Below are positions 41,613 to 51,334 of a DNA stretch of 55,893 nt, in pieces. Each line of letters opens with the position of its first letter. The first letter of the stretch is position 1. The notes below the pieces were generated by a model. It searched no databases. It had not been told where the DNA came from and saw nothing but the letters and a program-made list of their open reading frames with translations. This stretch comes from Colwellia sp. (GTDB lineage: Bacteria > Pseudomonadota > Gammaproteobacteria > Enterobacterales > Alteromonadaceae): NCBI GenBank assembly GCA_022969175.1, contig JALJPB010000023.1, positions 1-55,893 of the forward strand, read 5' to 3'. Position numbers and translations under genes: made by a program.

Positions 41613-42971
41613 TTATTTGATTGGCAAGCGAAGTATTATCGTTGAGCCATGATTTAATTGAGAACTAATTTTAATGCTGCCTTTGTGAGTTTGCATCACC
41701 TCAAATGAAACTGACATGCCTAAGCCAGTGCCGTTACTCGCGTCTTTGGTGGTATAAAAAGGTTCGAATATTTTTTCTTGAGTAGTCTCGTCCATACCAC
41801 AACCATTATCCGTTATGGTAATAAGAAGTTCATTTTGTTCATTTTGGCTTTTTACAGTAATTTTACCTTTAAAATTTTTGTCGGCGATTGGTAATTGTTC
41901 AACTCTTAAATTGATCGCTTGGCAGGCATTAATAATTAAATTCATGAAAACTTGATTAAGTTTAGAGGGGTAGCAACTTAATATCGGATCATATTCAAAA
42001 TCAGTTATTATTGTGATATCTCGATACTCGGTACGAATTAAATTGATAGTTGACCCAATCAATTGGCTGACTTTTGCTGGTTCTTTTTTCAATCGTCCTA
42101 AATGAGAAAAAGTTCGTAAGCTCTCAACAATGTTTTTAATACGAATAGTGCCTTCATTAGCGGTTTGTACCAATTCGACTAAATTACCAAACTGTTTATC
42201 AAAAGAGTTTAATACCTCATTATCGGCATTGTCGCCACCAGCTAACTGCTTTAAAAAATATTTTATTTTGGTTATTTCGTCAAGCATCATATAGACAGCA
42301 GCATAGGTGAAGTTGGTTGGATTATTAATTTCATGGGCAATACTGGCTGTAAGTTTACCAAGGGCTGCCATTTTTTCTGACTGTACTAATTTCTGCTGGG
42401 CACTCTTTAAGTGTTCGAGAGTTTGTGAAAGGTCTTTTGTGCGCTCAGCTACTTTGCTTTCATGTGTATTTGCTAATTCTATTAGTTCGTGTTCTCGGTC
42501 TGTTCTTTCAATTTCAGCAGATATGCGACCAGAAAACAACTCAAATAAGGTGACAACAAAATCAGAGTTTTCAATTTTTTCTTCATGTAGGGCAACAACA
42601 AGACCAATCACCTTACCGTGTGAATCGTGTAATGGTATACCAATATAACCTTCTATTTTCATATCAATAAGTAGTTGATCATCAGGGTATAATTGGCATA
42701 TGTTTTTCGGATAAATACAAACAGAGCCGCTATTTACTTCAGCACATGGAGTATTTTTCAGCGTATATTCAAAGTTTTCTGCTAAGAGCCCTTTTGCTAC
42801 TAAACTAATTGTCTTGGAGCTATAACGCTCTTGATTTAACCTTGCAATCAAGGTGTAATCTGCACCCGTATGTTTACACAACTGTAACGTTAAGGCATTA
42901 AAAAAGTCTTCACCAGAAGTCGATTTTAAGCTGTTAATTATTTCTGGTAATACTTGTTCAAAATTTGACAT
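41613..42971 (-). CDS. GAF-domain sensor histidine kinase
   Basis: A 452-residue soluble kinase. ATG 42971 is chosen because AAAAG lies 8 bases before it; ATG 42977 in frame is too close. Residues ~18-160 form a GAF domain ('LQLCKHTGADYTLIARLNQ', 'NSGSVCIYPKNICQLYPDD', 'EGYIGIPLHDSHGKVIGLVV'), then a coiled coil, then HisKA with His ~213 in 'IAHEINNPTNFTYAAVYMM' and HATPase ('NLIINACQAI', 'DNGCGMDETTQ', 'GTGLGMSVS'). The kinase core is a close paralogue of that in the large sensor at 44232. It follows the REC-GGDEF gene in the same operon, which provides its only nearby receiver. Confidence 0.92.
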   Translation of the reverse strand: MSNFEQVLPEIINSLKSTSGEDFFNALTLQLCKHTGADYTLIARLNQERYSSKTISLVAKGLLAENFEYTLKNTPCAEVNSGSVCIYPKNICQLYPDDQLLIDMKIEGYIGIPLHDSHGKVIGLVVALHEEKIENSDFVVTLFELFSGRISAEIERTDREHELIELANTHESKVAERTKDLSQTLEHLKSAQQKLVQSEKMAALGKLTASIAHEINNPTNFTYAAVYMMLDEITKIKYFLKQLAGGDNADNEVLNSFDKQFGNLVELVQTANEGTIRIKNIVESLRTFSHLGRLKKEPAKVSQLIGSTINLIRTEYRDITIITDFEYDPILSCYPSKLNQVFMNLIINACQAINLRVEQLPIADKNFKGKITVKSQNEQNELLITITDNGCGMDETTQEKIFEPFYTTKDASNGTGLGMSVSFEVMQTHKGSIKISSQLNHGSTIILRLPIK

Positions 42972-43002
42972 AAACATTACTTTTATTAGAAATTGAAATA
43001 AA

Positions 43003-44229
43003 TTAAAACTTGAGCTGTTTATCAGCAATAGGTGTGTGATATAGCACTTGTTTTTGCTCAATAAGATCAACTAAATTTGTCATGACATTGTCATAGAAAC
43101 TGTCTGAATCGATTGATTCTTTTTGGTCGCTACCCGTCATTTCGCTATCCGGATTTTCAATTAAACTAACCCAAGTATTTCGGCCATTATTTTTAGCAAG
43201 GTAGAGCGCAAGGTCGGCAAAGTTTAATGTTTGCTGCCAAGTTAAGGTCTCATAGTGATTTTTAAGAAATGGAAAGCAGGTAATACCAATTGAACAGCTG
43301 CAATTGATGGTTTGTTGGCTGCCTAATTCAAATAAATTCAACTCAACTTGTTTTCTAATTCTTTCAGCTAGTTGCTCTAAACCTTCAATAGATTGACCGC
43401 GAGCAACGATAACAAATTCTTCACCTCCCCAACGAACTAACCAATCAGATTCTCTACAACTTTGCTTTAAAATATCGGTAAATTGTACTAGTACCCTATC
43501 GCCAGCATCGTGGCCATAGCTATCATTAACTTTTTTAAAGAAATCAATGTCTACCATCATTAGTCCGATGTTTTCATTAATGTTTGAAGCATGTTCTCTT
43601 TTTAATTTGGCTAATTCTTGCGGCATAAATTTTTTCAAAAAATGTCGATTATGTGCACCAGTTAATTGGTCGCTAAGGCTAAGTTGCTCAAGGGAAGATA
43701 ACGCTTGGTTAAGGGCTTCATTTTTTTCATTGAGCTCTTCCGTTCTTTCTTCAACCAGTTTCTCTAAGTTCGCGGCATAATTAACCAAAGCTTGGCGCAT
43801 TTGATAGGCTTCCACACCTCTTTTAACCGTCAGAGAAAGTTCAACAGGATCAAAGGGTTTAGTCATAAATTTATAAAGTTTTGCTTTATTAATGGCATCA
43901 ATAATTACTTGGGTATCTGAATAGCCAGTTAAAATAATGCGGATAGTATCGGGCATTCGATCAACTATCTTTTCTAAAAATTCGACTCCTGTGACTATCG
44001 GCATGCGCTGATCAGTGATAATAAGTTGGATTTTAGTCGGATCAACCATGTTATCAATCAAATCAATAGCTTCTGCGCCATTAAGACCGGTAATAATTTG
44101 AAAATGTGATTCTAATAATTGCCGTAATACATTGATGTTTTCAACTTCATCATCCACTAACATGATCAATGGCTTATCTAACTCATTGTTCGACTTTTCA
44201 GGTAAATTTTTGATATCAAAGACTGACAT
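43003..44229 (-). CDS. Response regulator with diguanylate cyclase output (REC-GGDEF)
   Basis: A 408-residue protein. The receiver (residues ~20-140) has D26-D27 and phospho-acceptor Asp73 in 'LIITDQRMPIVTG'. A coiled coil ('LEKLVEERTEELNEKNEAL') leads to the GGDEF domain. The active-site loop is 'RWGGEEFVIVARG' (268-272 = GGEEF), metal site 'MMVDIDFFKKVNDSYGHDAGD', and an inhibitory I-site RESD at 259-262, exactly five residues before GGEEF. It should make cyclic di-GMP when phosphorylated and be subject to product inhibition. It starts 3 bases after the large sensor kinase, which is its likely donor. Confidence 0.94.
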   Translation of the reverse strand: MSVFDIKNLPEKSNNELDKPLIMLVDDEVENINVLRQLLESHFQIITGLNGAEAIDLIDNMVDPTKIQLIITDQRMPIVTGVEFLEKIVDRMPDTIRIILTGYSDTQVIIDAINKAKLYKFMTKPFDPVELSLTVKRGVEAYQMRQALVNYAANLEKLVEERTEELNEKNEALNQALSSLEQLSLSDQLTGAHNRHFLKKFMPQELAKLKREHASNINENIGLMMVDIDFFKKVNDSYGHDAGDRVLVQFTDILKQSCRESDWLVRWGGEEFVIVARGQSIEGLEQLAERIRKQVELNLFELGSQQTINCSCSIGITCFPFLKNHYETLTWQQTLNFADLALYLAKNNGRNTWVSLIENPDSEMTGSDQKESIDSDSFYDNVMTNLVDLIEQKQVLYHTPIADKQLKF

Positions 44230-44231
44230 TA

Positions 44232-47200
44232 CTATTCATTCCTTATCTTTTTGTTATCGGTCGAATCAGTATTTATAGGTAAATAAATTGAAAAATCAGA
44301 ACCCTTGTTTAGCTTAGAAGCAATTTTTAGCATGCCGTCATGCTCTTCAATAATGCCAAATGAAATGGCCATACCTAAGCCGGTGCCACTACCGACATCT
44401 TTGGTGGTAAAAAATGGTTCGCATACTTTTTGTTGAGTTAGCTTATCCATACCACAGCCATTATCGATAACATTAATGATTAAATAATCATCGTGAACTG
44501 ATGTACTAATGTTTATTAAACCTTCTAACTGATAGTTAGAGTCTAGCTCTTTATTTTGTTTTATTTTAGTTTTTATACTTTGGCAGGCATTGACAATGAT
44601 ATTCATGAATACTTGGTTTAACTTAGAAGGAAAGCACGTTAAAACAGGATCATATTCAAATTTAGTCTTTATGCTAATATTGTCAAACTGAGTTTTCACT
44701 AAATGTACTGTTGATGTTATTAATTCAGAGACATGTATTTGCGCTTGTTTTGCATCATCTAAACGGGCAAAAGTACGCAAGTCTTCAACAATCACTTTTA
44801 TTCGTTCAGTTCCTTCACTGGCTGTTTTTGCTAGTTCCGTTAGTTTTTTAAACTTTTCATCAAATGAGTTAATAACATCGGCATCGGCATTGTCACCGCC
44901 GGCAAGTTGTTTTAAAAAAGCCTTTATTTCTTCAATTTCACTTTGCATCATATAAACGGCAGCATAAGTAAAGTTAGTCGGGTTATTAATTTCGTGGGCA
45001 ACTCCTGCGGTTAACGTACCTAAAGAGGCCATTTTTTCTGACTGGAGCAGTTGCTGGTGGGTTGTTAAAAGCTCATGGTGTTGGCTTTCTACTTGTTTCT
45101 GAGCATCTTCTGCAACTTTTTTTGATAAATTTAGGGCATTATTCAACGCAGCTAAACGGCGATTCCAAAACAGTATTGCCGTTAATATAGCGAGTGCTAT
45201 AAATAACATTTGCCAAAATAGACGGTAATCAAAGCCTTTATCGTATTTAACTGATAATTGTCCTGAGATGATTTTTCGTATTTTGTTTTTATCAGCGTTG
45301 TCGATGATTTTAGCAAAAATCCCCGACAAAATAGGGTTAGTCTTTCTGGTTGCAAGCGACCAAGAGTCATTGTATTTATCAGACAATGTTCCTGCTATTT
45401 TTAACCCCTTTATCGAAAACTTGTTGATGGTGTTACCTGTATCTGTAATGCTGCCAATGTAAGCAAAAGCTTCGCCATTATTAACTAAATTCAAGCCTTC
45501 ATTTTGATAATCGACAAGCTTGATTTTTATTGTTGGATAACCTGTTTTTAGCTGCTCATAAACAATGTCACCTCTGTGTAAGACAAACTCTTTATCTAAA
45601 TAATCTCTTATATCAGCAATAAAACGTTGTTGATTGCGGGTCACTATAACTCTTTCCTCTTGATGAATTGACTGAGTGAAGTTCATCGTTTTACTTCTTT
45701 CTTCCGTTTCAGTTGCTTCAGGTAAAACATCACACTCGCCATTAATTAAAGAGGTTAATGCTAGATGCCATGTCATATTTTTACTTTTTACCAACGTCAT
45801 ACCAGTATCTTTAGTTAAATATGACATTAATTCATCCCACGCATCTGCATTATCTGATACGCACCAAACAATTTGATTAGACTTTAAATAATTTTGTTCA
45901 TTTTTATTAAATTGGAAAGATTCTTCATTATTATTTGATTTAAGGATTAGTGCAGTTAATGTTTCTTTGTCTACATTGTTGACCGCTTTGGACAATATAC
46001 TGTGCAGTAATTTGTTACTTTTTCTAGTGGCTATAGATTGAAGATCATCAAACTGAGCTCTTAAATGAGCATTAATTTTAAGATTCTCAAATTTGTGTTC
46101 TTTAAATAACCTATCCGTAAATATCGACGGATTAACATAGCCATAAATAGCTGCTTTGTTAACTAAATCAAAGCCATCAATTGTAGAGTTTACCTCGGTT
46201 AATTTAATGTTGGGATAATGCTTTTTCAATAAAGGAATTAAACTTGAGCCTTTTAATACACCAAATGTTTCTGATAAGTGATCATAAATATCTAATATTG
46301 TACTTTTCTTTTTTTTAGTGACAATAACTAACTTGTCACGGAAATATTCAGGTGTGAAGTTAAATATAATTGATCTTTGTGCTGTTTTTGTTACTTCGAG
46401 TAAAATATCACATTCATGGTTCTCTAAAGCTTTTAATGCTTCAGACCACTGTAAAGGGGGGCCCATTGAAATGTTTAACCCTGCACCAAGGTTGATTAGA
46501 TCAATAACTGGAATGACCATAGGTGAGCCTAAATCTGGATTTGTCCTACATAAAGTGAATGAACTTTTAGCGATGAATTCTAACTCTTTATCGGTAAAAC
46601 TCTCACGTTTAGTGCTAGATATATACTTTTCACCGAACCATTTACGTTTTAAACTAATGTGTTCAATATCAGGAATGGCATTTATAGCTTTTTGAAGAAT
46701 ATTTAAAAGGGTTTGATTGTCTTTATGAGTCGCGATGCTATATTTTTGATTAACTACTTCAAGATCTGCTGAGACAGGAACAAGCTTCAAATTTGCCATT
46801 AAATTTTTAGTTATATAATAATTAACTACCGCGCCGACTTCAAAGTAAACATCGGCTTGATTCCTTGAAACTAATGTGAGAGCTGACATGGTATCTTTTA
46901 CCATGATGAAAGTACTGTTTGGTAGATTTTTTCTTAATTTGTCATTGACGGCGTAGCCTTTGGTTATTGCAATTCGTTTGCCAGATAAACTGTCCTTGGT
47001 TATTGTGCTGTTAAATTCACTTTTTCGACTTACTGCAAAAGTATCAATTTTAGCGTACGGAGAAGTGAAACCGGCAAATTCGTGCCTACTTTCCAAGTCA
47101 ATAATGTTAACTAATACATCTAATTCTTTGTTTTTGAGCATAGCCATATACTCTGTCCAGCTTTTACCTATTATTAGCTTGACTTTTATTCCTAACATGT

Positions 47201-47483
47201 TTGCTAAAAGTTCAATTAAGTCAATGCTATAACCACTAGGTTTACCGTCAATAAAATAATTAAAGGGTGGGTAATTACCATCATTTTGCACTCTTATTAT
47301 TGGATTGTTAATTAAATACCTTCTTTCAATTTCAGTTAGGTTAACGACAATTTTTTTATTGCTTTGCATTTGCGTTAACCATCTTTTTCGAAGCGCTATT
47401 GTTTCGTGTTCAGCTATTGTCAACATGGCTTTTTGAAATATGCTTGTCAAAACAGGGTTGGTGATATTTGTCGCTATACTCAA
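44232..47483 (-). CDS. Sensor kinase with periplasmic SBP_bac_3 domains, C-terminal piece of a split gene
   Basis: A 1083-codon open frame. The start at TTG 47483 has no ribosome site and falls inside a substrate-binding domain, so this is probably the 3' part of one gene with 47556-49094 (same frame, one TAA between). From the start: tail of domain SBP1 (~1-55), SBP2 (~60-290, 'RVQNDGNYPPFNYFIDGKPS'), SBP3 (~296-515, diverged), SBP4 (~525-750), one membrane helix (~757-775), a coiled coil, HisKA with His ~830 ('AHEINNPTNFTYAAVYMM') and HATPase ('DNGCGMDKLTQ', 'GTGLGMAIS'). It resembles EvgS-like sensors and probably phosphorylates the REC-GGDEF protein next to it. Confidence 0.85.
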   Translation of the reverse strand: MSIATNITNPVLTSIFQKAMLTIAEHETIALRKRWLTQMQSNKKIVVNLTEIERRYLINNPIIRVQNDGNYPPFNYFIDGKPSGYSIDLIELLANMLGIKVKLIIGKSWTEYMAMLKNKELDVLVNIIDLESRHEFAGFTSPYAKIDTFAVSRKSEFNSTITKDSLSGKRIAITKGYAVNDKLRKNLPNSTFIMVKDTMSALTLVSRNQADVYFEVGAVVNYYITKNLMANLKLVPVSADLEVVNQKYSIATHKDNQTLLNILQKAINAIPDIEHISLKRKWFGEKYISSTKRESFTDKELEFIAKSSFTLCRTNPDLGSPMVIPVIDLINLGAGLNISMGPPLQWSEALKALENHECDILLEVTKTAQRSIIFNFTPEYFRDKLVIVTKKKKSTILDIYDHLSETFGVLKGSSLIPLLKKHYPNIKLTEVNSTIDGFDLVNKAAIYGYVNPSIFTDRLFKEHKFENLKINAHLRAQFDDLQSIATRKSNKLLHSILSKAVNNVDKETLTALILKSNNNEESFQFNKNEQNYLKSNQIVWCVSDNADAWDELMSYLTKDTGMTLVKSKNMTWHLALTSLINGECDVLPEATETEERSKTMNFTQSIHQEERVIVTRNQQRFIADIRDYLDKEFVLHRGDIVYEQLKTGYPTIKIKLVDYQNEGLNLVNNGEAFAYIGSITDTGNTINKFSIKGLKIAGTLSDKYNDSWSLATRKTNPILSGIFAKIIDNADKNKIRKIISGQLSVKYDKGFDYRLFWQMLFIALAILTAILFWNRRLAALNNALNLSKKVAEDAQKQVESQHHELLTTHQQLLQSEKMASLGTLTAGVAHEINNPTNFTYAAVYMMQSEIEEIKAFLKQLAGGDNADADVINSFDEKFKKLTELAKTASEGTERIKVIVEDLRTFARLDDAKQAQIHVSELITSTVHLVKTQFDNISIKTKFEYDPVLTCFPSKLNQVFMNIIVNACQSIKTKIKQNKELDSNYQLEGLINISTSVHDDYLIINVIDNGCGMDKLTQQKVCEPFFTTKDVGSGTGLGMAISFGIIEEHDGMLKIASKLNKGSDFSIYLPINTDSTDNKKIRNE

Positions 47484-47555
47484 ATGGGTATTGGGATATT
47501 CTAGGTCTTTAGCAAGAGAGACAAATTTTAGGCCGGTAATGTAGTGTTTCTCGAT

Positions 47556-49094
47556 TTAAAAGTTAATAACAGCGTCATTTGAAATAAAGATATCAGCCTC
47601 TTTATCAATAATTGCTTTTAGTGCAGCTAAAACCCCCGCTACCTTTATAATTGTCATTGAAGGATATAGTTTTTCATATCTCTCACTGGCAGCGTAGCCT
47701 TTTACTACCACCAACTTTTTATTTTGTATTGAGCTTTTATCTACGACTGAATCTAAATCACTGCTTCTGGTAACAGCGACATTATTGGGTTCTGCAAAGG
47801 CTGGGGTGAAACGATAAAACTTTTTTCTCTCATCCGTTTCCATAATATTGACCATTGCATCGAGTTTACTTTCTTGCAACATTCCAAGGTATTCTTGCCA
47901 TGATCTATTTTGAATGAACTGAATATTGACGGCCATTTTTTTAGTTAATAACTTCATGTAGTCAATGCTGTAACCTGCAGGTTTTCCATTAACAATATAA
48001 TTAAAAGGTGGGTAATCACTTTCGTTTTGCACTCTGATTTTTGGATGTGTTTTTAAGTATTTTTTTTCTTTTTCTGTGAGTAACTTAAGTAGTTCAGTAT
48101 CAATTTTTTGAGTGACATTAGGTTGAAATATAAAGTCATCTAAGCTTTTAATCCGAGTAATAGTTTTATTGGTAAATGAGTCTTCAGATATTGTTAGCAA
48201 CTTATTTTTTTGAATTGAACCTACCTCAAATAACTTAGGCGATATGAGCTTTATAGTTTCATTGGCTTCAAATTCAAGGGCATCCTTAGTTAAATTTTGG
48301 CTATTATATTGAGACTGAATAAGCTCGATTATTTCATCGGGGTGTTTAATGGCATAATTCCAGCCTTCATTTGCCGCCAGGGTAAAGTTTTTCACTAATT
48401 CTGAGTTTTCTCTAGCAAAGGTTCCTGTGGTGAATAAGTTTAAATCTTGGCTAGCGATACCGTACTGGTTAGGATCATGCATTCGGTAGTTAAGGTGTTT
48501 TTGATTGAGTTGATAGGGAGTATTAGTACGGTAAGCTAAGATGCCAGTAATTTTGTTTTGTTCAAATAAGACTAAAGGATTACCTTTTCTCGTCATTTTG
48601 ATGTTTGTTGGCTCAACGTTAAATAAATTAAGCATGGCTCGAATACTGCCTTGCTCTAATTGCTGTTTTAATCCGTATAGGGTGCTGTTGTTTGAAAGTT
48701 GTTCCAATGAGGTGATTTCTAGTTGAGTAATAATTATTAGTGGACTTGTTTTGAAATAACTTGCCAGTAAAGTGAGATCTTTACCTTGATGATATCCTTC
48801 TATTATTTCAGTGCCCGCTAAACCAAATTGAGCTTTTCCTGCTAATACTGTATTTGTCGACTCGAGGGCAGGATCAAACTTAATCAGTTCAACATTAATG
48901 TTGTATTTATCAAAATACCCTTGTGAAATAGCCGCATAAAAGCCAGCAAATTCAAATTGGTGATGCCAAAATAGCTGCAGTTTTACGGTCGTAGGCTCTG
49001 GTGGTGAGCTGAAAGCGGGACTGCTAGATAGAGAAAAACACAGTAGTAATAAAATAAAACTTTGCAAGAGTCGGGTAAATCTAATTAAAGACAA
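47556..49094 (-). CDS. NMT1/THI5-like plus SBP_bac_3 sensor region, N-terminal piece of a split gene
   Basis: 512 residues with a signal peptide ('FILLLLCFSLSSSPAFS'), an NMT1/THI5-like pyrimidine-type binding domain (~35-270; 'QLFWHHQFEFAGFYAAISQG', 'VLAGKAQFGLAGTEIIEGY') and an incomplete SBP_bac_3 domain (~338-512; 'RVQNESDYPPFNYIVNGKPA'). The domain breaks off at 'ISNDAVINF' where the matching region of the next domain reads 'EVGAVVNYYITKNLM'; the TAA stands where a Tyr codon is expected. Downstream codons continue the same fold without a frame change. So this is a nonsense-interrupted 5' part of a sensor kinase of about 1620 codons. NMT1-type sensors usually sit on diguanylate cyclases or kinases, as here. 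Confidence 0.85.
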   Translation of the reverse strand: MSLIRFTRLLQSFILLLLCFSLSSSPAFSSPPEPTTVKLQLFWHHQFEFAGFYAAISQGYFDKYNINVELIKFDPALESTNTVLAGKAQFGLAGTEIIEGYHQGKDLTLLASYFKTSPLIIITQLEITSLEQLSNNSTLYGLKQQLEQGSIRAMLNLFNVEPTNIKMTRKGNPLVLFEQNKITGILAYRTNTPYQLNQKHLNYRMHDPNQYGIASQDLNLFTTGTFARENSELVKNFTLAANEGWNYAIKHPDEIIELIQSQYNSQNLTKDALEFEANETIKLISPKLFEVGSIQKNKLLTISEDSFTNKTITRIKSLDDFIFQPNVTQKIDTELLKLLTEKEKKYLKTHPKIRVQNESDYPPFNYIVNGKPAGYSIDYMKLLTKKMAVNIQFIQNRSWQEYLGMLQESKLDAMVNIMETDERKKFYRFTPAFAEPNNVAVTRSSDLDSVVDKSSIQNKKLVVVKGYAASERYEKLYPSMTIIKVAGVLAALKAIIDKEADIFISNDAVINF

Positions 49095-49377
49095 GTTAAT
49101 TCCTGTTAATGTCAGCTTGTTATATTTTTGTTATTAATAAACTTTTTAAGCCATTAGCTCAGACCAAGTCTAGTTTAGAAAAATAACAATCGCCATTTTC
49201 TGTTATCAACAACTCGAAAGTAACAATTCATCTATGCTCTTGTTGTCTCAATATTGACTCGTCTTATCGAAAACATTCCATTTTCATCTTAATTTGCTAT
49301 ATCTTAAAGTGTGGTGAGCACAGAGTTAATTATTCTTGCCATGATTAAATAATAACCCTAATGAGCATGTATAAAAT

Positions 49378-50496
49378 ATGGATGAAAACCAAGAACAAAG
49401 TAATTTAGAGATGGGTGCGCAAGCTTTTTCAAAGCAAAGTCATCAATTTTGGACTTTACAAGTTGCGGGTTGGTTAGGTTATGCTGTTTTTGTTTTTGCC
49501 GCGATCATTCGACCGCAATTTGACGATGTAAATTTCAATTTTTCTGGTCAATTAATTAATCTTATTATAGAAACCATGTGTGGTTTCTTTTTGTCTTACC
49601 TGCAATGGTTATTTATTCAAAAAGTAGTTCACCTGCCGCTTAAAATAACGCTGTTATTGAGTTTTATATCAGCTGCGTTTTTAGGTTTGCTCTATAACAT
49701 AATTAAATTAAGTGTTTATAAAGTCATTGTTTACCAGCAACAATGGAATGAAGCATGGAATATGCTGGAGTTTGGCGGATGGCTGTTGTTTTCGTTAACC
49801 ACTATGTTTGCTTGGACCTCGATATTTTTTATTATGCTCTATAATACTAAGCTGCAAAAAGAACATGAGATGTTGTTAAGGGCGCAAACATCGGCAAAGG
49901 ATGCTCAATTGCAAATGTTACGCTATCAGTTAAATCCACACTTCATGTTTAATACCATGAACGCTATATCAACTCTTATTTATAAATATGAAAATGACAA
50001 AGCCAATGAAATGTTAGACAAGCTTTGTGAATTTTTTCGTTACACCTTAGATCAAAACGAAAAAAGCCAAACGACGCTACAAAAAGAACTTGAATTGCTC
50101 GATCTTTATGTTTCTATCGAAAAGGTCAGGTTTGTTGAACGTTTAACCATTAATATGGACATTAGTGAAAATGTTTTAGATTGTCAGGTACCAAGCATGT
50201 TGTTGCAGCCTTTGGTTGAGAACTCTATTAAATATGCAATTGAACCAAGAAAAAAAGCAGGCTTTATTACTATTTCGGCAAAAAAAGTTAACGAGCGAGT
50301 ATTGATTGATGTGATAGATAATGGCAATGGCAATAATGAAAAAGTCACTCATGGCTTAGGTAATGGTTTAGGGATAGGCATGAGCAATACTAAAGCGCGC
50401 TTAGATGCTATGTTTAATGGAGATTATGAATTTAACATCGCTAACAATAATGATAATGGTACAACCGTCACCATATCAATCCCTTTGAGAAGTTAA
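49378..50496 (+). CDS. LytS-like sensor histidine kinase (His_kinase family)
   Basis: A 372-residue membrane kinase. About four helices (residues ~25-155, including 'VAGWLGYAVFVFAAII', 'LSFISAAFLGLLYNIIKL' and 'GGWLLFSLTTMFAWTSIFFI') are followed by a coiled coil and the His_kinase motif 'LRYQLNPHFMFNTMNAIS' with His about residue 188. The HATPase domain shows 'LLQPLVENSIKYAIEP' and 'GLGNGLGIGMSNTKARLDAM'. It belongs to the LytS/YehU-type kinases that pair with LytTR regulators; one lies 7 bases downstream. It is divergent from the split sensor operon. Confidence 0.93.
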   Translation: MDENQEQSNLEMGAQAFSKQSHQFWTLQVAGWLGYAVFVFAAIIRPQFDDVNFNFSGQLINLIIETMCGFFLSYLQWLFIQKVVHLPLKITLLLSFISAAFLGLLYNIIKLSVYKVIVYQQQWNEAWNMLEFGGWLLFSLTTMFAWTSIFFIMLYNTKLQKEHEMLLRAQTSAKDAQLQMLRYQLNPHFMFNTMNAISTLIYKYENDKANEMLDKLCEFFRYTLDQNEKSQTTLQKELELLDLYVSIEKVRFVERLTINMDISENVLDCQVPSMLLQPLVENSIKYAIEPRKKAGFITISAKKVNERVLIDVIDNGNGNNEKVTHGLGNGLGIGMSNTKARLDAMFNGDYEFNIANNNDNGTTVTISIPLRS

Positions 50497-50503
50497 TAAC
50501 AGC

Positions 50504-51334
50504 ATGATGAACAAACCGCTAACCGCTATAATAGTTGATGATGAACCTTTGGCTCTTGAGGGGCTTAGGCTTCGATTGGAAAAAATACCTGAAATAGAGG
50601 TGATAGCAGAGGCCTGTGATGGTGATCAAGCCATTTTGTTATGCCATGAACTATGCCCCGATGTGTTATTTTTAGATTTACGTTTACCTGGATTAAACGG
50701 CATAGAGGTGGTGCAGTCTTTACAATCTGATATCTTACCTATGGTTGTTTTTGTCACTGCTTATGGCGAATATGCCTTAGAAGCCTTTGAATTAAATGCC
50801 ATTGATTATGTGATGAAACCAGCAAATTTAGGGCGTTTGAAAAAAACAGTTGAACGAATTATTCAAAGGCATAACCCACAAAATTCAGTTAAAGAAAAAT
50901 TCAAGTTATTAAAAGCACTAGGGGATACTTCTGGCGTTTCAATTTCAGAATTAGAGAATTGGTTAGATTCTAACGAACCTTTACCTACTGCATTTTGCCA
51001 AGAGTTGGTGATTAAAAATAGTGACCACGAAAAAATATTTTTACCCGTTAAAGATATCCGTTGGATTGATGCAGCAGGCGATTATATGTGTGTCCATACC
51101 AACAAAGAAACTCACATATTACGTGTGACAATGAAAAAGCTAGAAAATCAATTAGATGACCGACTATTTAAGCGAATACATAAATCTACCTTAGTGAATA
51201 TTAATTGCATTAAGAGCATTCGTTCTTTGCGCAATAGTGAAAGCATACTTGAGCTTGGTGATGATATTCATTTAAAAGTGAGTCGCAATTATAGCTCGGC
51301 TATTCAAAAGCTAATCGAATCAAAAACTATTTAA
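50504..51334 (+). CDS. LytR/AlgR family response regulator (REC-LytTR)
   Basis: A 276-residue regulator. The receiver has D12-D13, phospho-acceptor Asp58 in 'VLFLDLRLPGLNG', 'FVTAYGEYALEAFELNAIDY' and 'MKPANLGRL'. The LytTR DNA-binding domain spans residues ~170-273 ('FLPVKDIRWIDAAGDYMCVH', 'RLFKRIHKSTLVNINCIKSI', 'LGDDIHLKVSRNYSSAIQKL'). It works with the upstream kinase. It stands 289 bases before the GH16 gene on the same strand, so control of that locus is possible but not shown. Confidence 0.95.
   Translation: MMNKPLTAIIVDDEPLALEGLRLRLEKIPEIEVIAEACDGDQAILLCHELCPDVLFLDLRLPGLNGIEVVQSLQSDILPMVVFVTAYGEYALEAFELNAIDYVMKPANLGRLKKTVERIIQRHNPQNSVKEKFKLLKALGDTSGVSISELENWLDSNEPLPTAFCQELVIKNSDHEKIFLPVKDIRWIDAAGDYMCVHTNKETHILRVTMKKLENQLDDRLFKRIHKSTLVNINCIKSIRSLRNSESILELGDDIHLKVSRNYSSAIQKLIESKTI

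Noticed and set aside
47556..47558. Recoded stop (selenocysteine) in the split sensor gene
   Set aside because: The codon is TAA, not TGA, and the matching residue in the sister domain is Tyr, so a nonsense change is simpler.
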